Origin: Polydactylus sextarius
Taxonomy: Eukaryota; Chordata; Actinopteri; Polynemidae
NCBI GenBank assembly: GCA_016801845.1
Contig: CM028924.1
Coordinates: forward strand, 5,194,501 to 5,258,500
DNA: 64,000 nucleotides
Reading direction: 5' to 3'
Below the pieces are notes generated by a model, which worked only from the letters and a program-made list of their open reading frames with translations, was not told where the DNA came from and searched no databases. Numbering within the stretch: the first letter of the stretch is position 1; every line of letters begins with the position of its first letter. The translations under genes were made by a program, and so were the position numbers. Positions 23,012-35,300 of this stretch are shown here, piece by piece.

Positions 23012-26000
23012 CCACACTCATGCATGCACAGAGCACACATTTACATTCACATGTGAAAAAGTGTACTTAACCGCAAATCATTATAGTACAACAAACAAAC
23101 AAAAACTCATTCACGCTTGCATTCCTGCATACAGCTGCACAGGATTTTTCTTGACGTAATTTTTACTTAAATTTAATACCACTAATGCAACAGTTGCACA
23201 GATGAATATCACACTTAAAAGAAGAAATACATTTCACACACTGTTGAGGTTTAGCTGCCATGTAGAAATTACAGTTAGTGTAAGAAAACGATATTAAGTG
23301 TGCATGAACACATTTTAATGACTCCAAACCTAAATGGAATATCCTGTACTTATCTAATTTCCCAAAGGGGATCGTTAAACCTTTATTAAACTTAATTGTC
23401 AGTTACTGTTTATATATGTTTGAGATGTAATAAAAAAAGGAAACAACATTGTCACAGTTAACAACAGAGTCTTTTGTATTCCTTTGTTAAAACAGTTTAA
23501 TAAAACATCAGAGTTAAGGCCGGATGTGAGTCTTTGCCTACCTCTATCTGGTGTGCTGTGATTTATTCATCAACATCAAGGAAAACTGTGTTTAGTGGAG
23601 AAGGACTGAAAACGGAGATGGCCCTGAGAGGCGGATCCAAAGACCTGAGATACAAAATAGAGAAAGAGTACAAGGGTTAGTGTGTAATTCTTTTAGGGAT
23701 ATACCTCCAATCCAGTGATATTGGATATAGAAAGTCTCCCAAGACCAGTTCCATTTTGTAACCCACTGCACTTCAGTTGGTCCATTGCAATCCATTAATA
23801 CAAATGAACCTTTTCGTGTATATAGCTCTTAGCATTAGCGTTGTGACAGAACAAATTAGAGAGTGTGAATGACTTTAATTCAGCCTGATAGGGGTATGGA
23901 TACTGTAGATTCAGTCCGAGAAATAACCTAGCTGTTAACACATTTCACTCAAAACCTTAAATGTCCTTCACATCATGTTGTAGCACCCACCTGCATGAAA
24001 ATCTCTAAATCAAGTCCAACCCTTCCCGCCACAATGACTCAAAGGTCTGACATTACTCTCTACAGAGGCATACAGAATACAAAAAAAGAAAAGAAAAAAC
24101 TCAATAACCTGTAGCCTAGGAGTGACATTCGTCTGTATAAATGAGGAAAACCCTTTTCAAATACTCAGTGTCTAAATCCACTCTCTTTTATATGGGGATG
24201 TGCTGCCTTCAACCCCCCACTATTCTCCTCCAGGCGATGTCTAAACCTGATATGATACTTTCAAGAATACTGTGATCATACCCTCTCTCTGTCTTTTTTT
24301 TCTCTGTGTCTTTTTTAGAGATCTCAGAAGGAATCACAGGAGCTATAGTAAGATATATTCATGGCAGGAAGAAACCTCAAAGTCAAAACATACTGTAATA
24401 TAAATTTCCAATGCCTAGACTGAAAGTGCTTTTGGCACCTTAAAACGTGGGTACTGATGCAAAAATTGGGTCACTTTTTTAGCAGTTCATCCATTTTTGG
24501 ATCAAAGTAGTATCAAATCGAAACTGACACTATTTTTGTATTTTAGTAAAGGGTATACATATACACACACAAACACACATTTATACAAACACATCAAACA
24601 GGATGCACACATTTTGTCAGCTTTCCAGCCAGCTGAGCTATCAGGCTGCAGGTTATTAGAAAATCATTACTCACATCAGAGGCCCAAAGACGCCTCATCA
24701 CAGAGACATGAAACACCAAAGTGACAGAATAGTGGGGTAACTTATCATTTCGTAGGCACTCAACATGGCATCCTGCATATAGGTAAATTCACAAGCATTA
24801 CAAATGACCAGAAATGGCAATAATAATAATAGTAAAAGATGATGATACATATTTTTTCCCTTCACACACATCCCGACAACTTGTCTCAATGAACAGTGAC
24901 AGCAGGCAGGTCTTCTTTTTAAAGGTGGCGGTCACCATGAGCAAACGACGGTGCTGTTGACACGCACAAAGGCTGATTTTGACATTAAACGTATTCATTA
25001 TGTTTGGCGGAGGCACCGCAACTCTCAAGTAGAATAGAAACAGAAATAGACTCATACGTTCTTTCTAGCAGTGACAGCGCAACGTTAATTATCTTTATCT
25101 TTAATTGTCTTTCCTTTTTTTTTTTTTTTTAGGTCAACACTCTGTTCTGCTGCCTTCTATCAAAACACTAATACTCGAGGAGGACGCTGTGCATGACTTG
25201 CTTTTGCTGCAGCTATGTTTTAAATCCCTTGTGGCAGGTGTTACTGGCTTCAATGAGGCACTAAAATTATAGTAAAGTTTTTCAGAGTGGCTTTTATAAA
25301 CCACTTAGACTCCATTTTAAAATACAGTACGTCAATTGTTAGGCAAGTAACTCAGCAGTTATAGCAATCTATTAATCCTGGCAAGTCTCATGGGATGGAA
25401 AGTAATTTCTTCTTTCTTCTTGTTCTTCTTACAGTAATAATTTGCAACCTCATATTTATAATTTGTAACCAAAAATCCATCTCCTCATCTTAATTAATGG
25501 AGGGGATATTTTGTGCCCATTGAATTGCTAAATTATGCTTTTCAGTTAACAGTAGAGAAGCAGCGTTTCATTTGCCCCCTCCTATTTCTTTTGATCAGGA
25601 GCACATCTTTCCCTCTTCACACACAGGCCATGTTCATTTTACTTACGATGGATCAGCCAGCCACTCATGCAACACTTCAGATTCTTGAAGGTGATTTTTA
25701 TCACAGTACAACACATCAGGTTTTTATTATGAGACAACCTGTTTTCTGTCTTTGGTTTATAAAAGCTTTAAAATATTCAACATGATTTGTAGTTAACACA
25801 GATACACGGGTCTCATTGTCATTTGATGTAACTGACTGATGTTGGCAACCCTTGTTTTGTTGTTTGTTTGTAGGTTTTGTTGAAGATGATCTTAAATTAT
25901 TCGATTACAGATTAAATTCATTTTTTTTTTTAACTATGTAACTTTTATCAGACTGTGATACTTTTGCACAACTTAACTAAAACAAAACAGCAATTAAATT

Positions 26001-27349
26001 GAATTTCTCTGAAAAGCTGCTATCTAAAACTATTTTAAGCCTCCCATTAACCACCCTTGGGAACGAACCCCCGTCTTTTGAAAAACACGGCCTTACTGCC
26101 TCATTTGAACCGTCACAGTGCTCGTCTGAAGCGTGTGATCCAGCAAGTCGTTGGTATTCTGCTCAGTTTGCCTCTATATTTAGCAATCGTTCTCTCCACC
26201 TGGCTATGTTAGATTGTGGTGAAATGACCTGTCAGTGGGTTTAATGTGCATGTGTGCGCGTGTGTGGAGACTTTTCGCTGACTATCTCCCATGCTTTGAA
26301 CATGAAAGTAAAAGAAAAAACAAAGACTAATGTGAAGAGGTCTAAATTATTGATTAAATCTATCAGTCTATCTGTCTGTCTATCCTTCCAACCATCCATG
26401 ATGTAATTGAATATTGACTGAACCATTAAATCAATGCATGTGAATGGCAGAGAATTGGAAACACAAAGAAGCTATGTATATTTACTGTTTTGAGAGACCA
26501 AGCGTCTCCTTCTTTGAGAAAATAAGCACAAAAAAATGTTGGATGTTTATGAAATTAGCTCTGTGGGACACAGGCAGTTTTAATCCACATTGTGCTATCA
26601 TCCTGCTGTGAAGAATTGGCCATAATTGGGGCTTTCTTAATTTGTATTTAATCTTACATAATTACTACAGCTACAAACTGACCACGACCACTATTATGAT
26701 TTGAAATAAACTGCACTGAATGGAACTTAATAGTTGGTGAGCTAATTTTGTTACTGCTTAACTTGAGAAAAAGTTAGATATTAAGAAAATAAATGCATAA
26801 AGCATGTTGGAAACAGCTCAACCATGAGAATGTGTGAAGTCTTGTGGTCTATAGTATTAATAAATGAGAAAAAGCCTGAAATCCCTTAACTGTATGAATG
26901 TCACTGTAAAAAAAGAGAGGTGTATTTAAGGTTAGATACTTCAAATAAAGCTTTCACAGACCAGTGAAGATATTTCAGTAAAAGATATTTAAAGTTTTTT
27001 ATTTTTATTTTTTAATGCCATGTCCTTACCTCATCTCATCTTCCCTGCTCCTCTTTTTTTTTCACCCCGTCCCCGTTTCTCTCCATTAAACTGATCTCTC
27101 CTTAACATCGCTTCTCCGTGCACGCACCACCTCTTTCTTTGCTCCTCATCCATTTCACTCTCTTTTTAATCCGCCGTGCCACTTCCATCCTCCCTGCGCC
27201 TTCCTCGCTCCTTCACATGCAGTATAATTATCTGGTCATCATTATCAGAATCGTTCTGTTTCCTCATTATAAACCCATCTCCTCCGCTCTGCTTTGCAAT
27301 CCAACCAACACAACATACATACACACAGCCGTACAGATGCTGAAAGTCT

Positions 27350-27416
27350 CACACACACACGCAAGGACGCACGCACACACACACACACACACACACAATC
27401 TCTCTCTCTCTATCTC
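27350..27416. repeat. (CA)n / (CT)n compound microsatellite
   Basis: AC units interrupted by GCAAGGACGCACG, then a clean (AC)n to about 27,397, then a short (CT)n. Confidence 0.93.
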
Positions 27417-28058
27417 TGTCCTCTCACTGTCTCATCATTGCAACCACTTGAGTGACTGAACACATCAGTGAAACTGGTCCGAGGTAATTATGTTGAGGGT
27501 GAGGTAAAGATGTCAGACTAATCTCCTGAGATCCGTAGAGGAGTTAAAAAAAAAATAAAAAAAACTGTGGAGCAGACTCACTCTGATATATATCCAATGC
27601 ATTTATAGTGATACTGGTCATACTGTTGCTTTGTCATTTTGGCATTTACTTTTTAACCATATGCTATTGTTTGTCCAATTAAAAGAAGTGAGAACACACG
27701 ACAGCCTGTGACGGTAACGTGACTGTCGCCGAGGCACTCGCTGATCTGAATCCTGAGACTCTCGGGAAGAATCAGAACAGTCAAACTGTCAACAACTATT
27801 GAAAGTGAGCGTGACGCTGAAACCCTTTGATGTTGAGACGCAGTGATACAGACGAACACTGAAGAGGCAACGTCTCAGTGCGTGCATGTGTGTGTGTGTG
27901 TTGCTATGGAAAATATCAGATTGTAATCTGCCTGGCTTGGCTGAATGAAGGATCAGCGACAGTGACATGTAACAGGTGAGGTAAGACAGGGACCAAACAT
28001 CCCTGAGAAAGACTTCTGCCTAAAGACAAATGCAGGATGCCACACATGGAGAGAATCT

Positions 28059-28072
28059 GTTACCATGGTTAC
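28059..28072. promoter_or_regulatory. RFX X-box-like palindrome
   Basis: GTTACCATGGTTAC: two half-sites (GTTACC and, on the other strand, GTAACC) split by AT, fitting the X-box pattern bound by RFX transcription factors. This is a sequence match only; occupancy is inference. Confidence 0.3.
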
Positions 28073-31019
28073 CACTAGTTTGCTAATCATGGAGCCCATT
28101 TAATCAACAAATTGTTGAGGCTGCGTTTTCTCCGGAGAAATGAATGTCAACATTCAAAATGACCTCATTACACCGACTATGGTGTTTATCAAGGCAAGAT
28201 TTGATTAGAAATTTTGATCTACTCCATGAGATAATTTAACTTTTATGAGGCAATATAAACCTATTAGTTTTTTTTTCTTTTTTTGTCGTCGTTGTTGTTT
28301 TTTTAGAAAAAAATCAAATGAGATGTAACCATGCAAAGCAAGAACATGTGACATAACTGTAAAAAACAAAAAAAACATGACATAATACCGGCACGTTCCT
28401 TCCTTAGAGTATGAAAGCAACTAAGCAATACGTGAATATCAGGAAAATTATTACATTTCTGGGTCCATTTGTGAAACATATGCATAAGCACAGTGTGAGC
28501 AGTGTGTGTCTGCCAAATACGGAAAATATTAATGAAAGTAATAAACTGAAAATTACCAGCTACATTAGTGAAGTGAAAAACTGTCTATCAAAGAGCATTT
28601 CATATGGTTAAATGTTGCTCTGCTGACCGTTAAAAGCTCTGTTCTGACTGCCAAGCCTTTTAGCACCACTCACACAAACTCACAGCAGCAAAGAGAGAGA
28701 TAGAGAGAGACAGTTAGTTTCTGTGTTTGTAGAAGCATATGTGTTTTGCACATGCATGTGCGTCTAAAAGTGATCTGGACACGGTGTAACATTTGATCGG
28801 CAGCTCTGATGTTGTGTCACCGGCCGTGCTGCGGCATATTTGCACCTGAAGGACATTAACACTCGTGTCCACGAGCTCACGTGCACATTCACCATGCTGG
28901 GGTAAATATAGAAGCCAACTCTGGCATTCTGGCACATTTAGATGCACCCAGTGGTTAAAGGCAAATCACAGCTACACCTGAATGTTATGATAATAATGTA
29001 TCACCACACCATGTGGTGTCTATAAATCTGTGACAGATGCTGATAAAACCAAACAAAACAAAACATAACAAAACAAAAATCCTTCAGTCATATGTACAGC
29101 AGACACGATGACATCACTTTATCATTGTCAGAGGTGATAGTACACATTCTTTTTTTCCCTTCTATTTATTATCTCTGCAAAATATACACTCCAAATGAAC
29201 CTCTCTGTGACTCATATGAGCAAAGAGGGTTATCGATAGACCCACATGCAGATGTAAACACACACACACACACACACACACACATAGTGCCCCAGCTGTG
29301 CGAGAGATTAGAGATTAGGAAAGAGGATGAATTTATCTAAACACATCAATTCATAACATTAGACCCACAAACATATCTCCAAACATGTATCCTACAGCAC
29401 AGATAAGTTGATGTGCATGTTAAGTTGCCTCACCAGCAAAGAAGCTTCTTACATCTTAGATAAATGGTCGCAACACCAAACCACGTGTGAGCCGCTGAGG
29501 ACGCCACATCCCATTTTGCTGATGCGGTACCTCTAAACAGAATTCTTTCTTGCCTATTTCTATTATTCATCATTTGTCATCTTGCTTTTCTTCTGTGCTG
29601 TTGTTTAAACCGACCTACTCCACAAGGCAGCAGGATTAGGTGATCTGTTTGATGTCGTAATTTACTCTGCCAGTTTTGAATCTGAGGCAGCGGCGTGAAC
29701 GCTCTATTGTTCTCTGGACTGAAGTCCACTGAAGGCCAAATAAAATATGGCATCAACAATGAAGATTCATTATTTCTGATGGACAGCACCATATACAGGG
29801 AAGGTAATTGTTTACAGATAAGATGATTAATCGCTATCATACCTTCACATGTGTGTTTTGACTGCAGGAGGATTTTACATTAGGGTGGAATAACTGTGCC
29901 AAAGTCATGATAAGTAATGTTATTTTAATAATGTATCACAGCTAATGACTAATGCATGGCTTGGAACCTGGCTGTCAGCCATCACACTGCTTTCACTGGG
30001 GAAAAAAGAAAAAACCCAAAAAAAGAAACAGGTTGAATAAAATACAGGACAGAAACTATATTTTGGTTCAAAGAGATAACTCCGAGAGAGGAATATAGAA
30101 GGAAAAATGATAAATGGATTGTAGAGAAGAAGGGGGAGGGAGCTGCAAAATAGACGTGGAGATAGAGTGAGAATTTTACTGCACATACAGTAAATGGTAT
30201 CCTGCATTTTTGTCAATCTAGAGCCTCATGTGGTGGCGATGTCAATCAAAAATGACTGATGGGGAGAAGCCACATTTTGACTTGACTTCATCGTCAGTCA
30301 ACACTCAGTGTAAACATTCAGCACCTTAAAGTATGTGCAGTATGTACAGGGCTTACAGGAAGTCTGCTCACATTCGTCTCAAACACTGTTAATCATTATT
30401 TTATGTAATTATGGTTCAATTTTGCAGCCGGTAGTCTAACAAAGATTCTGTGTGTCCTTTCACATCCTGTTGTATGTTGCAGACAAGAAACTTTGCTCCA
30501 TTAAAAGAGAATTCCTGTAATTTCACAACTAAAAATCACCTGTAGTTATTTTTCACGGAATAATTTGTTCATGATTTAGCCTAGAACTAAATACCAACAC
30601 GTCGTCTTTTGAAGTGTTTGAACTTCAGAAGCTGCGTATTTGTCGTCCTCACACGTCGTCCTTAAAACACAGATTTGAAATGTATGTCCGAATGACTTTA
30701 TGATCTCACCATGACTTTCAACAAATCAAAGGCAGGTTACAGAGAATACACAAAGTGATATGCTACACTGGCAAACACACACACACACACACACACACAT
30801 TAAAGAATATAATCTTTCACCACCTCCTCTCATCTGAAACTATTTCTTCATTCCCTTCTTCTTCCAAACCACTTACAGCACCACTATTTCTCTCTATTTA
30901 GCCTGTCTACAACACTGGGGATGCACGGTGGTGTGTGTGTGTGTGCGCGTGCATGTTTCACCACCAGAGTGAGCTGATAATTTGTGATAGGTCTCAGGGA
31001 GAAAGCCAGACCGCAGCAG

Positions 31020-32360
31020 TTAACACTGACCTCTCCTTTTGCTTTCTCTCCACCTCCCACACAACACCACCACCTGTCTGTTTCTTACTTCGTCTCTCTG
31101 TGACTCTTACATTGTCTGTCTCACTCTCTCTTTGGCTTTCAGTTGAATATATCTCGTCTCCCTGTCTTGGTCTACCTTACTTTCTCCCCTCACCTCCCAT
31201 TTCCTCTGCTTCCTTCACACTCTCCACTCCATCTTTATTTTTACCATTGTACGTGCTCCTTCTCTCCTTCTTTTGCAGGGGGGCTCGCCAGAGAGTTCAT
31301 ATTATATTTCCAACTCTGTGCTCTCCATTGTCTCTTTCTTCACGCCCTACACCATTGTGCAATTACTGCAAGCTTGCAGGTTCATTGTATGTCATACTTT
31401 GTCTGATGGGTCTAATAAAATCCTCAGTATTATCTGCTCCACTGTGACTGTGAATGCATGTATAAAATTTCTATTTCAGTCTGGAGCACAGTGATGGACT
31501 TAGCAAATATCCAACAGTTATCACTATCAATAGCTGTAGCTAAAAGCATCTGACCCCAAACATTTCTAATTGGCTGAAATTTGAACACACAGGCTGGTCA
31601 TCCAAACACTTAATCACTCAGTGGTGGAAATCTCCTCTAGAAATGCAGGTTTTGATTTGACACACAATAGAAGAATTTTACCACTTTTGTCCAGGTCAGC
31701 CCATAATAACACAGTGCAGCGGGGCCTTTATTCTTCAGATTCGATCTGTCCACAGCAGTCTGACCTTGAGATGTCAAGTCTGCTCTCTCCAAACTGTCTC
31801 CCACTGCTATCACTGTCATCTCCCTCTTCTTCATCTTTTCAACATCTATTCAGTGTCCCAAACTTCCTACATATGGTCCTCTTGTCTTCTATCTGTTTCC
31901 CCTCCTCTGCATTTGTCATTCTCTCATTCTGTTCCACTCATTTATATCATGGCCACCTCAAACGGTCCACCCTCTATCGTCTGCTCTGTTCCCTTTCCAT
32001 TACCTCCTCATTTGTGTGTTCCGTACTTTATCTATCTATATTCATCCTATCTTACAATTACTGTCTAAATTTAACTTAATTTTAATATGCTTCGGTCTTG
32101 CTCGCTCTCCCTCCATTTCTTCATTGCCTTCCCTTCTGCATTTTACATTTTCTGTCCTCCCTCCCTCCATGTCACAACTGTAATTTAACCTTCCTCCCAC
32201 CCCTCTATCTGCTCGCCTGCCTTCTGTTTCATCACTTTCTCCCTCCCACCTACCTCCTCATTGCCGTCATCTGTTGTGCATTGGTCAGCGCTTCATTTAT
32301 CTGTTTATCCTCCCCATGCTGGTGTGTGTGTCTGTGTCTATACATTTATAATTAGGCGCC
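31020..32360 (+). repeat. 1.3-kb pyrimidine-rich tract
   Basis: The plus strand is heavily C/T-biased over more than a kilobase (CTCTCC, TTCTTC, CCTCC words), with short mixed islands near 31,370-31,700. Several open frames of 85-170 codons in all three frames come from the lack of stop codons in C/T sequence and show no family. It would be purine-rich in a minus-strand lrfn5 transcript. Confidence 0.7.
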
Positions 32361-35300
32361 TGGCTGATGATCCTACCAATCATCTCTAACAGAAAATAAA
32401 ACAACTTTCATTTACACACACACACACACACACAGGGACACACACATCCTGCATCAGTGAACCACGGTCACAGTGACACACCATTTATCCCGTGGTCCAT
32501 TCCTCAACACTTGACTTACCCTGGACCTCATTACTGTGTAATTTAACAGGCGAGTTTGGTCTTTCATTGTTTCATCCAATGGCTCCGCTTCCTTTTTCAC
32601 CCTCACACTTTCTTCTTTCTTCTTTTTTTTTTATCAACTTAGCCCAATTTGTTTGTCTCTTTTCCTTTTCTCTCTCATGCATCTGTATTTTCACATATAA
32701 AGACACTAAATAGAATTATTGTCAAAGGTTTCACCACCCATAAAATAGTCAGTAATTACAAATAAAATCAGTACGTGTGATTAGTCATGGCATCTTGCAA
32801 ACCAAAAATGATTAATAATATTTCTCAGATACAAACAGGAACTGTCTATCTAATGCTTATTTACCTGCTTGTCGTTGTCCTTTTCTACCCTGATAAATCT
32901 AATCCCCTGTCAAAACCTCCCCTACATCATTTTACATAAGTATGTCTCCATCTCTATTTCTTTCCCTGTCACTCTCTTTTTCTATGAGCCCTTTCAACTT
33001 CTAATTAATTCACTGAATGCTTTCTGGCATGACATGTAGATCCCTTATTTTGCCAAGCGCATTCACTAAGACTCACATTCAGGGTTGTGATAAGCACGCA
33101 TAATGGGGATTTATCTGCAAAATTGTGGGCGTTGGCATTCAGACACAAGTGCTTAAGAGACAACACTGAAGCTACTACATGTTCTGGGTGGAGTTTGTCA
33201 AATGGGTGAACATGTACAAAAAAAAAAAAAAAATTCTGGTCTTTACATCATCACGTCTGCTTTGGAGACAAAAACTGGTTCAAGGACAGCGACCACTGTG
33301 ATTAGATTTCTATTCGGTATCCACCATAACAACAATTCCATTTAATTTATCCTAACAGATATTGTATTCCGCACAGGCAACCTGCTAAGCCCCAAGCCAT
33401 TTTCAAATTAGAACAGTAGATACTGTGTGTTATTGAGATAATGAATGAAGAACACAGCAGCGATGATGAACGTACTGCGAAAGCTTTCCAGGCCTGTTTG
33501 ATATATTTGTTTATATCTATACGGCTCACAGTTTCTTCTAAGAAGTCATGCTTGTCAAAGGGAACGGGACTGCACTACTGAGACTGCCAGTAAACATAAC
33601 ATAGTTACCAATATCAGAAGCCTGGCAAGCAGGGAGGTGCGTGGAAAAAGATAGAGGAGACTTGATTTAAATACTCTCTGATGAATCTCCACAACTCAAA
33701 GCTACCGGTCAGCTGGGAATACCTCCTGTCACAGAGTTTTCGTCTTGGCTAAATGTACAGGCTCATTAATTAAACGCACAAAGTTTGAAGCTGAAGCCAA
33801 ACAATTCTATCCTGTATTCATTGATTTTGTTTGAGTTTTCTTTCTTTTGATTGGTTTCTTTGCTCATAAAAGTACATTTAGAGATGTGTATCAGCTTAAT
33901 TTACTTTATTAGAACTCAGTGAGAGTGAGGGTCAAAACTATATTTATATTGTCTGACATTTATCGCTTCTCCATATCAATACTTTTTATACATTCCCCTT
34001 AACAGGTTATTTTTCCAAATTTTCCAAATTCCAAATATCTACCTGATATTAAAATCCAATCAAATTACTATTATTTTCACAAAATGTCAAAATACTACAC
34101 ACAACACAAAGAATTTAGAAAGCGAGAGAAAGGAAAGTGAGTTTTGTCCTTAGTGTTTTTACAATAGATAGGCCTGTATACATGTGTTATATTTATGTGT
34201 CCATTAAATATATTCTTGAAAAATGCTGATGCAATGTGAGTCCTTGACTAAGATTCTGTTATGTTCTCATGGGAGCTGTAGGAACTTGGAAACTTAAGCC
34301 TGAATTTAAAGCATCGCATAGGATCAGCTGCTTTTTGACTTTGCCACGGCTCCCCATGCCATATTTTATCATCCATCCACTACAGCGTGTCAGTTTCACC
34401 CCTTACTTTCCCTTTTTTTTCAATAAAGATTCCAACAAATGAAACAATCTGAAATTACCAGATCTTGTACTTGGCGGTGTTGGATTGCCACCCACTGCGC
34501 TCTGTTTCGCAGCCCCTGGAGGCTCAACTGAGAATCCAGGAAGAGAAGTTTGAATTACTTTAACATCTATCTACAGCTCGCCTCATGAGACTCAGACTGA
34601 GCAGACAGAAATCCCCGTATAGTGAGCATAAGCAAGAGCTGATTCATGGAGACAAGGAAAAAAAAAGAAAATAGATGTCATTCTGAAGCTATTCTCATAT
34701 CACGAATGTATATTTTCAGATATCCGTCTCACTGAAATGAGTTTGCAGCTCAGTATCTTATCGGGCAAAATGACCTCAAGCTGGATTTCCTAATAGGCGA
34801 GAGCTGTTTGTGTGAAGATTTGTTTCTACGTCCAGATTTAGCCCATAAATTTAATTTTGTTTGGCGAGTGAAAAAGGCAGACTTCTGTGATGGCAGTGTG
34901 GGAGCCAGTTATGAGAGGACACACTTGCCTTTGGAATTGTAATCTTTTGACATTGCGGGAGACACAAGAGCATCAGTAATTTAAAGACGATTGTAAATTG
35001 TAATGACTCTTGAATTTTTAATATCAAATAATAAGAGCCCCTCAACAATTGCTGTCCTTTGTTTATTTGTGCATTTCTCATATTTTGTGATGCTTTTAGG
35101 CCAGAGCTTCCAGCAGACTCTTTTATTTCATTTTCTACCTGCTAAATATCTGCAAGGAAGAAAAGAAACCCATCTGATGAAGCCGTCTTTACGGGGTTTC
35201 CTTTTTCCCCTTTTTGTCTGAATCCTAACAGCTCTTGGGCTGTTGCCCTTTTGCTAACCTTGACCCAAGTTATAGTGGATGTTATTCAGTTTATCCATTA

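Larger units (their letters stand above)
22261..31019. other. Non-coding stretch with (CA)n repeats, no gene seen
   Basis: It holds microsatellites at 22,974-23,007, 27,350-27,416, 29,257-29,285 and 30,774-30,799, a C/T-rich block at about 27,040-27,330, and an X-box-like palindrome at 28,059. The parts near 27,690-27,870 and 28,770-28,940 are richer in GC and CpG than their surroundings and could be regulatory. Open frames are short and unrecognised. Confidence 0.5.

Noticed and set aside
25999..26244. 81-codon plus-strand frame in complex sequence
   Set aside because: No splice sites in phase, no recognisable motif; likely chance or conserved non-coding DNA.
28990..29015. Small CACCACACCATGTGGTG hairpin as a microRNA precursor
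   Set aside because: The stem is far too short for a pre-miRNA and the flanks do not extend it.
30935..31447. 170-codon frame in the 31-kb pyrimidine tract
   Set aside because: Ser/Leu/Pro/Phe-rich translation is the product of C/T bias; all three plus frames are long there.
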